Notes: generated by a model from the letters alone, not told the origin. A stretch of DNA of 64,000 nt from Neobacillus sp. CF12 (GCF_030348765.1 NZ_JAUCEU010000007.1:1-64000); one strand, 5' to 3'; positions 16,670 to 25,943 are shown, counted from the stretch's first letter. Numbers and translations are program-made.

Positions 16670-17338
16670 ATGAATTTGAAGGTTTCACTTACTCGTGCTT
16701 TTTTTATTAGTTTGGTATCGCTCATGGCTTTTAGCTTTGTGGCGATTCTTATAAGGGCAGACAAGATTGTTGATTTTGATCATACCATTATTCGTGCTGT
16801 CCAATCTCAAGAGTTTCTTTTCTTGACCAAGATCATGGAGTTTTTTACTGTGGTTGGGTCTACGCAAGTTGTGATTGTATTATGTTTACTGATTATCTTT
16901 TTTCTTTATAAGGTCCTGCACCACCGTAAAGAATTGATATTATTTATTGCTGTAGTGGCCGGGTCGCCTTTACTGAACTTATTGCTTAAAGAAATCTTCC
17001 AAAGAGCACGTCCTGATTTACATCGCCTGATAGAAATTGGTGGATATAGCTTTCCAAGTGGTCATGCGATGAATGCCTTTACGGTGTATGGAATTCTAAC
17101 CTTCCTACTATGGCGGCATATTTTCACTCGAACAGGTCGGACCCTATTATTGCTTTTTAGTGCCTTTGTTGTCTTCATGATAGGGGTGAGCAGGATTTAT
17201 TTAGGTGTTCACTACCCTAGTGATGTAATTGGCGGGTATTTCGCCAGTGGTTTCTGGCTGGCAACATCCATTTGGTTCTTTCAATGGTATATGGAAAGAC
17301 AACCGCATCTGGCTAGTAGGATGCTAAAAAGATCTTAA
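16670..17338 (+). CDS. PAP2-family membrane phosphatase
   Basis: A 222-aa integral membrane lipid phosphatase, of the type that dephosphorylates undecaprenyl pyrophosphate or phosphatidylglycerophosphate. The three-part phosphatase signature is complete: KEIFQRARP, then SFPSGHAMNAF, then SRIYLGVHYPSDVIGG, with six membrane helices around it. B. subtilis YodM and PgpB are comparable. Start: ATG 16670, placed by GGAGGGG about 7 nt upstream; an in-frame ATG at 16628 lacks a ribosome binding site. It is 23 nt upstream of an acetyltransferase gene and may be co-transcribed with it. Confidence 0.85.
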   Translation: MNLKVSLTRAFFISLVSLMAFSFVAILIRADKIVDFDHTIIRAVQSQEFLFLTKIMEFFTVVGSTQVVIVLCLLIIFFLYKVLHHRKELILFIAVVAGSPLLNLLLKEIFQRARPDLHRLIEIGGYSFPSGHAMNAFTVYGILTFLLWRHIFTRTGRTLLLLFSAFVVFMIGVSRIYLGVHYPSDVIGGYFASGFWLATSIWFFQWYMERQPHLASRMLKRS

Positions 17339-17361
17339 ATTTGAAACAAAGGAACATAGAC

Positions 17362-17916
17362 ATGGAATATATAACAACAAACCAGTGGGCTGAAGACCTA
17401 TGGCAAAAGACTCGAGATATCTATAATGTGGCTTTTGGAGAGCATGCAACCAAGCCAGAAAAGATAATTCGAAACATGTTTGCAAGGGGACTTTGTTCTC
17501 TGCACGTGTTAATGGAAAACGATAAAGTTCTTTGTATGGCGTTGACTGGTTCTCTGACTGGGTCAAGTGTGTTACTGCTTGATTATTTGGCAGTTCGTAA
17601 GGATTCCCGTGGTCATGGAATCGGGAAAGATTTTTTCAATTATATAATCGAATGGGCACGTTCACAGTCTCAATATAAACGTATATTAGTTGAGGTGGAA
17701 TGTGATGAAACGCCCGAAAATCATGCAAGAATACATTTCTGGAAAAAATGTGGATTTCAGTTGTTAGACGACTATAAACATTGTTATAAATGGGGACCCC
17801 AACACTATATGGCAATGGTTCTTCATCTTAAAGGTAAGCCTGCAGCTCCATTAAAAGGTGAAGATTGCCTAAAGTATATGGCTTCTTTTCATAAAGAATC
17901 CTACAAATTAGGCTAG
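17362..17916 (+). CDS. GNAT-family N-acetyltransferase
   Basis: A 184-aa acetyl-CoA-dependent transferase. The GNAT core is visible: strand SVLLLDYLAVRKDSRGHGIG (motif A, acetyl-CoA pyrophosphate loop R-G-H-G-I-G), then helix FFNYIIEWAR, strand RILVEVE, and IHFWKKCGFQLLDDYKH (motif B). The acceptor substrate is unknown. Start: ATG 17362 after AAAGG (17348-17352). The last 40 residues after HYMAMVLHLKG extend beyond the usual domain. Confidence 0.75.
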   Translation: MEYITTNQWAEDLWQKTRDIYNVAFGEHATKPEKIIRNMFARGLCSLHVLMENDKVLCMALTGSLTGSSVLLLDYLAVRKDSRGHGIGKDFFNYIIEWARSQSQYKRILVEVECDETPENHARIHFWKKCGFQLLDDYKHCYKWGPQHYMAMVLHLKGKPAAPLKGEDCLKYMASFHKESYKLG

Positions 17917-17985
17917 TCTCGTTTCCTAGAAAACTGTAGAATAATGGTAATACAATTCTACGGTTAAAGGATGGGGAGAGTTGGA

Positions 17986-19002
17986 ATGATTACATATCCG
18001 TTTTTGAAAAAAAAGGCCACTATAGGAGTAACCGCACCTTCTTCAGGCGTGGAAGAAGAATTGCATGAATTGGTGAAACGATCATGCAGTCGACTAGAAG
18101 ATAGAGGCTATAACATTATTTGCAGAGATACCGTTTGGACTCAGGACAAAGCGAGATCTGCACCAGCAGTGAAACGTGCCCAAGAGTTTAATGAAATGAT
18201 GCAGGACGAAGGTATTGATCTCATCCTTCCTCCGTGGGGTGGAGAACTACTTATTGAGGTCCTTGAAGAGATTGATTTTGATAACCTGAAGGAAAAATGG
18301 GTGCTTGGTTACTCGGATACGAGTTTATTGTTGCTGGCTATTACGTTAAAGACGGGTATTGCAACCGCACATGGAACGAACTTAATTGATTTAAGAGGCG
18401 AATATACTGATGATACGACAGCTATGTGGGAAAGTGTATTATCAACGAAAGCAGGATCAACGATTACCCAATATTCATCAGAAAAATATAAAAAAAAGTG
18501 GCAGCACGACAACCCTTCTCCTTGTATTTTTCACCTAACGGAGGAAACCAAATGGAAGACTCTGACAGGAGAAAGTGTAAAGGTTGAAGGGCGATTGCTT
18601 GGCGGTTGCATTGACATTATCCGACATATAATTGGTACACCTTATGGTGATGTACAAAGTTTTCGGAAAAAACATATTAATGATGAACCAGTGATCTGGT
18701 ATTTGGAAAATTGTGAATTAAAAACAACGGATTTGCGTAGATCGTTAGTGCAAATGAAATTAGCAGGATGGTTTGATAACTGTTCTTGTATTATGTTTGG
18801 CCGGAGTCCTGCCAAAGAGCCAGTAGAAAACTATACGACTAAGGATGTTTACCAAGACTTGTCTACTGAACTCCAAATACCGATAATTTATGACATCGAT
18901 TGTGGTCACGTGCCGCCTCAAATCACCTTTGTGAACGGGGCTTTTGGCGTGGTTGAGATTGAGGGCGGCAAAGGGACAGTCGTTCAACATTTTAAAGCAT
19001 AA
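17986..19002 (+). CDS. S66-family LD-carboxypeptidase / MccF-like peptidase
   Basis: A 338-aa serine peptidase of family S66. It opens with ATIGVTAPSSGV. The nucleophile Ser is in WVLGYSDTS (near residue 110), the Glu in WYLENCEL, and the His in DCGHVPPQ (near residue 307), giving the Ser-Glu-His triad. The residues and the GGELLIEVLEEIDFD region are closest to MccF-type immunity peptidases, which cleave acyl-sulfamoyl adenylate-peptide toxins. Murein LD-carboxypeptidase is the alternative. Start: ATG 17986, 7 nt after GGGGAG; ATG 17971 sits on the ribosome binding site. It is 18 nt upstream of the DUF2071 gene and probably in one operon with it. Confidence 0.8.
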   Translation: MITYPFLKKKATIGVTAPSSGVEEELHELVKRSCSRLEDRGYNIICRDTVWTQDKARSAPAVKRAQEFNEMMQDEGIDLILPPWGGELLIEVLEEIDFDNLKEKWVLGYSDTSLLLLAITLKTGIATAHGTNLIDLRGEYTDDTTAMWESVLSTKAGSTITQYSSEKYKKKWQHDNPSPCIFHLTEETKWKTLTGESVKVEGRLLGGCIDIIRHIIGTPYGDVQSFRKKHINDEPVIWYLENCELKTTDLRRSLVQMKLAGWFDNCSCIMFGRSPAKEPVENYTTKDVYQDLSTELQIPIIYDIDCGHVPPQITFVNGAFGVVEIEGGKGTVVQHFKA

Positions 19003-19020
19003 GTAAAAGGAGGGGTGACT

Positions 19021-19767
19021 ATGAAAGAAAAAGATAAATGGGATGAATCGCATCGCTTATGGTCACTCCCGCCATTACCATGGCTTATGAAACAAAATTG
19101 GAAAGATCTTCTGTTTGCACATTATCCAATTAAGCTTGAGCTATTACGAGAGCTAGTACCTGAAATGCTCCCGTTGGACTCGTATAACGGTATGGGTTGG
19201 ATTGGTATCGTTTCGTTTCAGATGACTGGAGTCCGGCTGCGTGGTTTACCGCCAATTCCGGGAACAAACACCTTTCCTCAAGTAAATGTCCGTACCTACA
19301 TTAACATTGACGAAAAGCCGGGCGTTTACTTTTTAAGTCTAGACGCTGCCAACCGGTTAATTGCGAGAGTGGCTAGGAAATTTTTATACCTGCCCTATCA
19401 TCATGCTGACATCACAATGAAGCGTAACGTGTCTGGTTTTGCTTTAAACAGTAAAAGAAGAAGTAATAATCAAGCAGGACTAGTGTGTAGCTATAGAGCC
19501 ATTTCAGAAACTTATTATGCTCCTAAAGGAACGTTCGATGAATGGATGGCTGAGCGATATTGCTTTTATACCGTAAACAAAAAGGGCTTACCGCTTCGTT
19601 GTGATATTCTCCATCAACCATGGCTGCTGCAGCATGGAGAAGCAGAAATGAATCACAACACGCTCCTGACCAAGCAAGGTATACAAGTCGAAAAAGAAAT
19701 GCCTGTCTTTCATTTTTCAAAAAGAATGGAGGTCCGTGCTTGGCCGTTGCTTCCAGCAATGGAATGA
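19021..19767 (+). CDS. DUF2071 (YqjF-like) protein
   Basis: A 248-aa protein of the DUF2071 family, related to acetoacetate decarboxylase-like folds. Characteristic stretches are LPWLMKQNWKDLLFAHYPI, GWIGIVSFQMTGVRLRG, PGTNTFPQVNVRTY and PGVYFLSLDA. No catalytic role is established for the family. Start: ATG 19021 with AAAGGAGGGG (19006-19015) upstream. It follows the peptidase gene in the same orientation; no terminator is visible between its end and the convergent acetyltransferase gene 2 nt away. Confidence 0.78.
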   Translation: MKEKDKWDESHRLWSLPPLPWLMKQNWKDLLFAHYPIKLELLRELVPEMLPLDSYNGMGWIGIVSFQMTGVRLRGLPPIPGTNTFPQVNVRTYINIDEKPGVYFLSLDAANRLIARVARKFLYLPYHHADITMKRNVSGFALNSKRRSNNQAGLVCSYRAISETYYAPKGTFDEWMAERYCFYTVNKKGLPLRCDILHQPWLLQHGEAEMNHNTLLTKQGIQVEKEMPVFHFSKRMEVRAWPLLPAME

Positions 19768-19769
19768 AT

Positions 19770-20210
19770 TTAATATAAGTCTTTGGACATGAGGGTAGAA
19801 ACGTCTTTAAAACCCAATTTCTCGTAAAGATGTTTGGCATGGTTTCCGGCATAGACATTTAGTTGGACTTTTTTATAGCCCTCTGCTCGTAATTGGATAA
19901 AAGCTGCCTTACATAATTTTTTTGCGGCACCCTGTTTGCGATAGTGGGGGAGCACATACATTTCATTGATAAATCCGACCTGTTCATCCGTATTTTGATC
20001 AATGATACTTCCTAGCCCAACCCAGCCTTGAATACTATTATTTTTTACCCTTACAAGGTAATAACCCCCGCCATTTAAAAAAGGAGTCATCATTTCAATC
20101 GCTTTTTCGCGACTCGGCTTCACATAGCCCATTGTGGCTTCTTTTAATACCTCCAAATGGTAATTTAAGATTCTTTGAGTCTCTTCATAGGTTGCTCTTC
20201 TAACCGTCAT
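19770..20210 (-). CDS. GNAT-family N-acetyltransferase
   Basis: A 146-aa GNAT enzyme. GFINEMYVLPHYRKQGAAKKLCKAA is motif A with the acetyl-CoA loop RKQGAA, and VQLNVYAGNHAKHLYEKLGFKDV is motif B. It converges tail to tail with the DUF2071 gene (2-nt gap). Substrate unknown. Start: ATG with GGAGAT about 8 nt upstream. Confidence 0.78.
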   Translation of the reverse strand: MTVRRATYEETQRILNYHLEVLKEATMGYVKPSREKAIEMMTPFLNGGGYYLVRVKNNSIQGWVGLGSIIDQNTDEQVGFINEMYVLPHYRKQGAAKKLCKAAFIQLRAEGYKKVQLNVYAGNHAKHLYEKLGFKDVSTLMSKDLY

Positions 20211-20342
20211 TCCCTTTGCATCTCCTTTGAAAAACTAGAAAAATTCCCTAGTCAAATACCTAACCTATAGTATGATAATCGATTTGATGTGGATACTGCA
20301 TTGGTTTTAGAGTCGCACTCGCAAGTCATGATTGAATTTTAT

Positions 20343-20373
20343 ATGTAAACCTTATTGTATTTCTAGTTGACAT
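20343..20373. promoter_or_regulatory. BirA (biotin repressor) operator
   Basis: ATGTAAAC (20343-20350), 15 nt, GTTGACAT (20366-20373). This matches the Gram-positive BirA operator layout TTGTNAAC-N15-GTTNACAA and lies upstream of bioY-bioB. The right arm overlaps the -35 box of the promoter below, so bound BirA-biotinyl-AMP would block RNA polymerase. Confidence 0.82.
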
Positions 20374-20395
20374 AAAAAGACGAACCTATTATTCT
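20367..20395 (+). promoter_or_regulatory. SigA promoter of bioYB
   Basis: TTGACA (20367-20372), a 17-nt spacer and TATTCT (20390-20395), about 30 nt before the bioY ATG. The -35 lies inside the BirA operator. Confidence 0.75.
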
Positions 20396-20426
20396 TAATT
20401 TAAGGAATATTTTGGGGGAGATAATT

Positions 20427-21017
20427 ATGAAACTTAGAACGACTGATCTTACGTTAGCTGCAATGTTTGTAGCTCTTATGGCTGTGGGGGCTAACATTAC
20501 CTCGATAGCTCCATTCATGGTCGTGGGTGGAGTACCCATTACGTTGCAAACATTTTTTGCTATTTTAGCAGGAGTGGTTCTTGGCAGTCGATTGGGAGCC
20601 ATCGCCATGATGGTTTACGCATTCGTTGGTTTAGTAGGAGTTCCTGTTTTTGCTCAATTTGGCGGCGGATTTGGCATGTTTTTGAAGCCAACATTTGGTT
20701 TTATTGTTTCTTATGTTTTTACAGCGTTTGTAACGGGTTACATAATTGAAAAGATGAAAAATACAGTTCGGGTTTATGCTTTCGCTGCACTTGTAGGGAT
20801 GGCCATCAACTATGTGTTCGGAACGAACTGGATGTATGCGGCTTATAAAATTTGGGCGTCCGCACCAGACGGATTTACCTATAAAATGGCTTGGTTATGG
20901 ATGGTTGTTCCACTTCCAAAAGATATTATTCTAGCTGTTTTAGCAGGTATCGTGGGACATCGTTTAAAACGTACCTTATCTAGAAGTCAGTTAAGCAATG
21001 TTAAGAAAGTGAGTTAA
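20427..21017 (+). CDS. bioY: Biotin transporter BioY
   Basis: The substrate-binding membrane subunit (S component) of an ECF-type biotin importer, 196 aa with six helices. The BioY pattern is clear: an N-terminal helix MKLRTTDLTLAAMFVALMAV, GVPITLQTFFAILAGVVLGSRLGA, and GLVGVPVFAQFGGGFGMFLKPTFGFI. It probably pairs with an EcfAA'T module encoded elsewhere, or works alone. ATG 20427 follows GGGGGAG about 6 nt upstream. It is 17 nt upstream of bioB and under the BirA operator. Confidence 0.93.
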   Translation: MKLRTTDLTLAAMFVALMAVGANITSIAPFMVVGGVPITLQTFFAILAGVVLGSRLGAIAMMVYAFVGLVGVPVFAQFGGGFGMFLKPTFGFIVSYVFTAFVTGYIIEKMKNTVRVYAFAALVGMAINYVFGTNWMYAAYKIWASAPDGFTYKMAWLWMVVPLPKDIILAVLAGIVGHRLKRTLSRSQLSNVKKVS

Positions 21018-21034
21018 CAGCAAGGGGGGATTGG

Positions 21035-22027
21035 ATGAGTAAATGGAAGGAATTAGCTGCACAGGTTCTAAATGGTCATGATATTTCAAAAGAGGAAGCG
21101 TTAAGCATTTTGAATTCATCCGATTTGGAGTTATTAGAGGTATTGCATGGAGCTTATGTAATTCGCCATCATTATTATGGAAATAAGGTTAAGCTTAATA
21201 TGTTAATGAATACAAAATCCGGCCTATGTCCTGAGAATTGTGGCTATTGTTCGCAATCAAGTATTTCGAGTGCTCCGATACAAAAATATCGAATGGTTGA
21301 TAAAGACACTATCCTCAAAGGAGCGGAACAAGCTTATCAACTTCATGCTGGTACGTATTGCATAGTTGCGAGCGGCCGCGGTCCTAGTAATCATGAAGTG
21401 GACCAAGTTGTTTCAGCAGTTAAGGAAATAAAGGATAAATACCAGTTGAAAATTTGTGCTTGTCTAGGAATTTTAAAACCAGAACAAGCGATACAATTAA
21501 AAGAAGCTGGTGTCGATCGCTACAATCACAACCTTAATACCTCAGAAGATCATCATGACTCCATTACTACATCACACACTTATCATGATCGAGTTAATAC
21601 TGTTGAGTTAATAAAAGAATCAGGGATTTCTCCTTGTTCAGGGATAATCGTTGGTATGAGGGAAACGAAGGAGGATGTAGTAAACGTGGCAATGAGTCTA
21701 AAAGTATTAGATGCAGATTCGATTCCTGTTAATTTTCTACATGCTATCGATGGTACTCCTCTTGAAGGCACAAAGGAGTTGAATCCACGATATTGCTTAA
21801 AGGTCCTAGCCCTTATGCGGTATGTGAATCCAACGAAAGAAATCAGAATATCAGGTGGACGAGAAGTTAACCTAGGAACCTTACAACCTCTGGGATTATA
21901 TGCTGCGAATTCAATTTTTATCGGAGATTACCTAACAACTTCAGGACAAGAAACAACTGCAGATCACCAAATGCTTGAGGATTTAGGTTTTGAGGTGGAT
22001 TTTGTAAAAGAGACAATTCAATCATAG
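21035..22027 (+). CDS. bioB: Biotin synthase
   Basis: A radical-SAM enzyme that inserts sulfur into dethiobiotin. The [4Fe-4S] motif CPENCGYC is at Cys65/69/72. The [2Fe-2S] ligands follow in the expected places: YCIVASGRGPS, KICACLGIL, and the Arg in KEIRISGGRE. Its 330 aa are full length. ATG 21035 follows AAGGGGG. It is the second gene of a BirA-controlled bioY-bioB operon. No bioA, D, F or W genes are next to it, so earlier steps must be elsewhere or the cell salvages dethiobiotin. A terminator follows. Confidence 0.95.
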   Translation: MSKWKELAAQVLNGHDISKEEALSILNSSDLELLEVLHGAYVIRHHYYGNKVKLNMLMNTKSGLCPENCGYCSQSSISSAPIQKYRMVDKDTILKGAEQAYQLHAGTYCIVASGRGPSNHEVDQVVSAVKEIKDKYQLKICACLGILKPEQAIQLKEAGVDRYNHNLNTSEDHHDSITTSHTYHDRVNTVELIKESGISPCSGIIVGMRETKEDVVNVAMSLKVLDADSIPVNFLHAIDGTPLEGTKELNPRYCLKVLALMRYVNPTKEIRISGGREVNLGTLQPLGLYAANSIFIGDYLTTSGQETTADHQMLEDLGFEVDFVKETIQS

Positions 22028-22044
22028 TTCATTCGATTAAAATG

Positions 22045-22074
22045 GCGTCATCCTTTGGGTGATGTCTTTTTTTT
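22045..22074 (+). terminator. Rho-independent terminator of bioYB
   Basis: GGCGTCATCC / GGGTGATGTC hairpin followed by eight T. Confidence 0.82.
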
Positions 22075-22135
22075 CGAAGGATAAAAATATATAGTAATAA
22101 GTAGAAAGAGAATTGGTCTTGAAGGGAGAACTAGA

Positions 22136-23230
22136 ATGTCAGAACAAAATAATTTAGGAGAAGCCTATAAGAAAACCACTTATAAGGTGCCAGGTCATGG
22201 TCCAAGGAATATTCAAGTGTTAAAAGAGACATTGTTGGGTATCGATGGAGAAATGGAAAGTGAGATGTACGGTAAGGGAAAAGTCATCGATGACTTCCAA
22301 GCGAAAATGGCAAAATACCTTGGCAAAGAGTCTGCTGTATTTTTCCCAACCGGAACGATGGCACAGCAAATTGCCTTACGAATTTGGTGTGACCAAAAAG
22401 GGATCAAAAAAGTCGCTTATCACCCGCTAAGTCATTTAGAGATTCATGAGGAAGATGGCTTAAAGGAATTGCACCATATTGAGACTTATTTATTGGCTGA
22501 TAAAGACAGAGTCATTCAATTAGAAGATGTTATTGGTTTAGAGGATGACATTGCCTGCTTATTACTGGAATTACCACAACGGGAGATTGGCGGGCAGCTT
22601 CCAGACTATAAAACATTGGAAGATATTTCGGCGTATTGTAAGGAAAAGGGCATTAAATTGCATTTGGACGGTGCCAGACTGTTTGAAATTCTGCCGTATT
22701 ATCAGAAGAATGCAACAGAAGTATGTGAACTTTTTGATAGTGTGTATGTTTCATTTTACAAAGGGATTGGTGGGATTGCTGGAGCGATTCTCGCAGGGGA
22801 TCATGGCTTCACGGAAGAATCAAAAATATGGAAAAGGCGTCATGGCGGCGATTTAATCAGCCTTTATCCGTACATTATTAGTGCTGATTATTATTTTGAT
22901 CAACGAGTGAATAAGATGGAGCGGTATTTTGAGGAAGCGAAAGAATTTGCTCGCTGCTTTAACCAATGTCATGGTGTTTCAACCAAACCTTTGGAACCAG
23001 TTTCCAATATGTTTCATGTATATTTTGATGCACCAAAAGAAGAGATGGAAAGGATATTAGCAGCAATTTACGAAGAAACTGGCATTGGTTTAACCAGTTA
23101 TGTTCGTGAAGTAACCAAAACAACCAGTAACTACGAAATAAGCATTGGGGATTTGTATGCTCAACTCCCTAAAGAGAATGTAAAAAAGGTCTTTCAACTT
23201 CTTGATGAAAAAATGAAGGCATTAAAGTAA
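22136..23230 (+). CDS. PLP-dependent beta-eliminating lyase, threonine aldolase family
   Basis: A fold type I PLP enzyme of 364 aa that probably cleaves threonine or another beta-hydroxy amino acid to glycine and an aldehyde. VFFPTGTMAQQIAL is the phosphate-cup loop, KLHLDGARLFE holds the PLP-ring Asp, and SFYKGIGGIAGA carries the Schiff-base Lys near residue 208. The N-terminus lacks the usual 'MI.lrsDt.t.Pt..M' of LtaE and instead reads KTTYKVPGHGPRNIQ, which suggests a divergent subgroup. Start: ATG 22136 with GAAGGGAG upstream. Monocistronic. Confidence 0.8.
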   Translation: MSEQNNLGEAYKKTTYKVPGHGPRNIQVLKETLLGIDGEMESEMYGKGKVIDDFQAKMAKYLGKESAVFFPTGTMAQQIALRIWCDQKGIKKVAYHPLSHLEIHEEDGLKELHHIETYLLADKDRVIQLEDVIGLEDDIACLLLELPQREIGGQLPDYKTLEDISAYCKEKGIKLHLDGARLFEILPYYQKNATEVCELFDSVYVSFYKGIGGIAGAILAGDHGFTEESKIWKRRHGGDLISLYPYIISADYYFDQRVNKMERYFEEAKEFARCFNQCHGVSTKPLEPVSNMFHVYFDAPKEEMERILAAIYEETGIGLTSYVREVTKTTSNYEISIGDLYAQLPKENVKKVFQLLDEKMKALK

Positions 23231-23246
23231 TTAATAGGTAAGAAAA

Positions 23247-23280
23247 AATCCCCCATTTCAGTTAATCGGAATGGGGGATT
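23247..23280. terminator. Bidirectional terminator
   Basis: AATCCCCCATT / AATGGGGGATT perfect stem between two convergent genes. Confidence 0.85.
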
Positions 23281-23285
23281 GCTCA

Positions 23286-24854
23286 TTAGATGACATAAGG
23301 TCCAAAGAATATTGTTAAGAGTAAAATGTGAATACCAACAAAATACGTGATTCTAATGGTACCGCTCCAATCATTTGCGCGTTTCGTATGATTCGTTAAC
23401 CAATAAGCGATGATGGCAAATAATATCAAGTAAAAATAGGAACTGCCGGTAAAGGTTAAGTAAGTTGGAGCGTTTGTATAAATGTTGTCGACGAAAAATT
23501 GATCCTTCCAAATAATCGCTGCTACAGCATAAAGTCCAATTCCTGTATAGAAGTACCAGCCTGGATCACGGTCAGCGATTCTATTTCTAAACATATACAT
23601 GAACACAATGAAAAGAATCGGCCATATAAACCAGATAACAGAAAAGGCAATTGCGAAAAATGACGATGTTACCATACCAAGTGTTTTTCCAAGGGTGTGC
23701 AACCAATCATCTTGGGTGAACTCAATTAAATCACTTATGGCATCTTTATTAGATGATGATATTTTTATCTTATGTCCATCACCATCCAAATCAACCCATG
23801 CAATGGTTTCCTCATCCATCCATTGCGGATTCGTTGAAATTTCTGGTGTGTTGCTGCGGCGTTCTGTTTTTGTGGAACCATCTTCGTTTATTACTGCCGT
23901 ATAGATATTAAAGGTTGTTTTGTCATTGAATTGAGTCTCTGTTCGCCCATTTGCGTGAAATAGGATGGTTGGTTCACCATTTTTAAATCTAAGAATGACA
24001 TCAGAAACCTCGGTCAAACTGTTTGTTCCTGCCGGATCTTGAAAGGTAAGTTCGTAGAGCGACTGCGTATCCTTACCAGTAATATTTGTTTGCATAAAAT
24101 AGTTAAAAAACTCTGGATTTCCTTGTGTTGATTCTAACTCCTCCTGAAGTAACAGTGCCAGTGTCTGATTTTCCAATGCAAAGGAAATATCGTTCACCAC
24201 TTTTCCTGGGTCAACCTTCAGTCTTGTTTGATAGACGGAATTTATTTTTCCGTTCGTTAATTGTTGCAGTGTAAGGTCAACCCCGTTTGGATCCGATGAA
24301 TAAACGAGTAAATATACTCCCTCTGCGTTTTCTTGCGGAATAATATCCAGTTTCTTTAGATCAATATCGATAATCTTTTCGGATTGCTTACTTTCAGGTG
24401 TAAGTTGATAGAGAACATTTTCTTTTACATAAAGAATAGTGGTTTCCAAAGGATAGAACTTTTCGACATCCGAGACAATTTTATTCTTATCCTGGTCATA
24501 GATGTTTTTGAAATCAAAATAGATAACCGTTTCCTCATGTTGATAAACTTGTGTCCATTTATCTACAGGTATGTCGTATGTTTTCTGATCAATCACTTTG
24601 AAATTCTTGCCAAGTGTGGTTGTGGCTAATTTTCCACCTTCAAATCTAGTAAAAACAAAATCTCCCTCTTTCGTTACTTTAACAGGAGGCAGTTTATTTA
24701 GGTCAGTTACTCCGACCATTAAAGCTCTACTCCAATCTGGAGCTGGAGGTTCCGTCACTTTTGAGAAGTTTTGATAGAATAATAATAGCAAACCGAAAAC
24801 CAAGATGAATCCGGGTATGATCCAATATAGATGCGTGCTGAATTTTTTGTTCAT
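23286..24854 (-). CDS. Multi-domain membrane protein of unknown function, 522 aa
   Basis: One N-terminal anchor helix (about residues 9-28, WIIPGFILVFGLLLLFY) is followed by about 350 extracytoplasmic residues rich in short beta strands, then five membrane helices from about residue 375 to the end (SSFFAIAFSVIWFIWPILF and later). The long beta-rich part has repeated 'strand-turn' blocks (KTYDIPVDKWTQVYQ; DKNKIVSDVEKFYPL) that could form a propeller-like domain. No enzyme motif is visible and I do not know the family. The start is ATG 24854 (MNKKFSTHLYW) after GGGGGAG; the frame stays open 64 codons further upstream, but that part runs into the divergent gene. Confidence 0.6.
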   Translation of the reverse strand: MNKKFSTHLYWIIPGFILVFGLLLLFYQNFSKVTEPPAPDWSRALMVGVTDLNKLPPVKVTKEGDFVFTRFEGGKLATTTLGKNFKVIDQKTYDIPVDKWTQVYQHEETVIYFDFKNIYDQDKNKIVSDVEKFYPLETTILYVKENVLYQLTPESKQSEKIIDIDLKKLDIIPQENAEGVYLLVYSSDPNGVDLTLQQLTNGKINSVYQTRLKVDPGKVVNDISFALENQTLALLLQEELESTQGNPEFFNYFMQTNITGKDTQSLYELTFQDPAGTNSLTEVSDVILRFKNGEPTILFHANGRTETQFNDKTTFNIYTAVINEDGSTKTERRSNTPEISTNPQWMDEETIAWVDLDGDGHKIKISSSNKDAISDLIEFTQDDWLHTLGKTLGMVTSSFFAIAFSVIWFIWPILFIVFMYMFRNRIADRDPGWYFYTGIGLYAVAAIIWKDQFFVDNIYTNAPTYLTFTGSSYFYLILFAIIAYWLTNHTKRANDWSGTIRITYFVGIHILLLTIFFGPYVI

Positions 24855-25025
24855 AATACTCCCCCACGGTACTAGTTCAATTTCTCTAATTATTTCAACA
24901 AAAATAATATTAACATAATTCTGACAGAAAATGCTATTTCCAATAAAATTAGGATACATCTTTAATAAGTCTTTGGACTTTTTCATGGTAAAATAACTAG
25001 GAGAAAAAGACTTTAGGAGATATAA

Positions 25026-25751
25026 ATGAACGATAAAAAAATACAAGAGGTAGATTTATATAAGCCGATTCAGAAGTATTTTTCACATGATGGCTATGAG
25101 GTTTATGGTGAAGTGAAAGACTGTGACATAGTCGCTGTAAAAGAGGATGAGTTGGTTATTATTGAATTAAAACTTACCTTAAGTGTAGATCTTCTAATCC
25201 AGGCTGCTAAACGACAAAAGTTAACAGACCAAGTATATATAGCGATTCCTAAACCAAAGGTTCGGATGAGATCTAAGCAATGGGCAGATAAATGTCATTT
25301 GATCAAAAGGCTAGAGCTTGGATTAATTATCGTTTCCTTCTCAGGTAATCGTTCAAAAGCAGAAATCCTCATCCATCCAACTCAATTTATTCAGAAAAAA
25401 GGCACTGCCCGGAACAAGTTGAAAAGAGAGGCCATCTTAAAGGAAATAAGCGGGCGCAGTGCAGATTTCAATGTTGGTGGAAGCAATCGGACGAAAATTA
25501 TGACCGCTTACAAAGAAAATTGTATTCACATTGCTTGTTTACTAGATAAAATGGGACCATTATCCCCGAAGGCTTTAAAAGATATGGGTGCGGGTGATAA
25601 AATACCATCAATATTATCGAAAAACTATTATGGTTGGTTTGAACGGATTAAGAGAGGCACCTATATGATTACGGAGAAGGGCAAATTAGAGGTGCAAGAG
25701 TATCAGGAACTTGTAAAGTATTACCTAGATAAAATTGAGGATTCCAATTAA
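25026..25751 (+). CDS. DUF2161 protein, PD-(D/E)XK nuclease-like fold plus winged helix
   Basis: A 241-aa cytosolic protein. Residues 1-60 carry a PD-(D/E)XK-like core: CDIVAVKEDELVIIELK has the spaced Asp and the E-x-K pair expected in nuclease-fold proteins. The part from about 135 to 241 (KREAILKEISGRSADFNVGG, then LLDKMGPLSPKALKDMGAG and YYGWFERIKRGTYMI) looks like a winged-helix DNA-binding domain. This matches DUF2161. Nuclease activity and target are not shown for the family. Start: ATG 25026 after AGGAG. Confidence 0.65.
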   Translation: MNDKKIQEVDLYKPIQKYFSHDGYEVYGEVKDCDIVAVKEDELVIIELKLTLSVDLLIQAAKRQKLTDQVYIAIPKPKVRMRSKQWADKCHLIKRLELGLIIVSFSGNRSKAEILIHPTQFIQKKGTARNKLKREAILKEISGRSADFNVGGSNRTKIMTAYKENCIHIACLLDKMGPLSPKALKDMGAGDKIPSILSKNYYGWFERIKRGTYMITEKGKLEVQEYQELVKYYLDKIEDSN

Positions 25752-25797
25752 ATTGAAACATTTTTTGGGAATTTTAAAAAAGTTTTCGGATATTAAT

Positions 25798-25943
25798 TTG
25801 CATTTGTGAAATTTGTCTGTTATAGTAAAGGAGAATTATTTTTGTTTGTCAGTTGGATTAAAAAGTTTTCAAACTTTACGTCTAAAGAACTGAGCAAGGA
25901 TAGTAACACAATGTGTGCATAGCACACGAGGAGGAAACAACAA
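25798..25943 (+). promoter_or_regulatory. Promoter and long cold-shock-type 5' leader
   Basis: TTGCAT (25798-25803), a 17-nt spacer and TATAGT (25821-25826) give a start site near 25833 and a leader of about 110 nt before the csp ATG. Long structured leaders are normal for csp genes and allow translation in the cold. GTGTGCATAGCACAC is a short palindrome just before the GAGGAGG ribosome binding site and may hold it in a hairpin. Confidence 0.6.
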
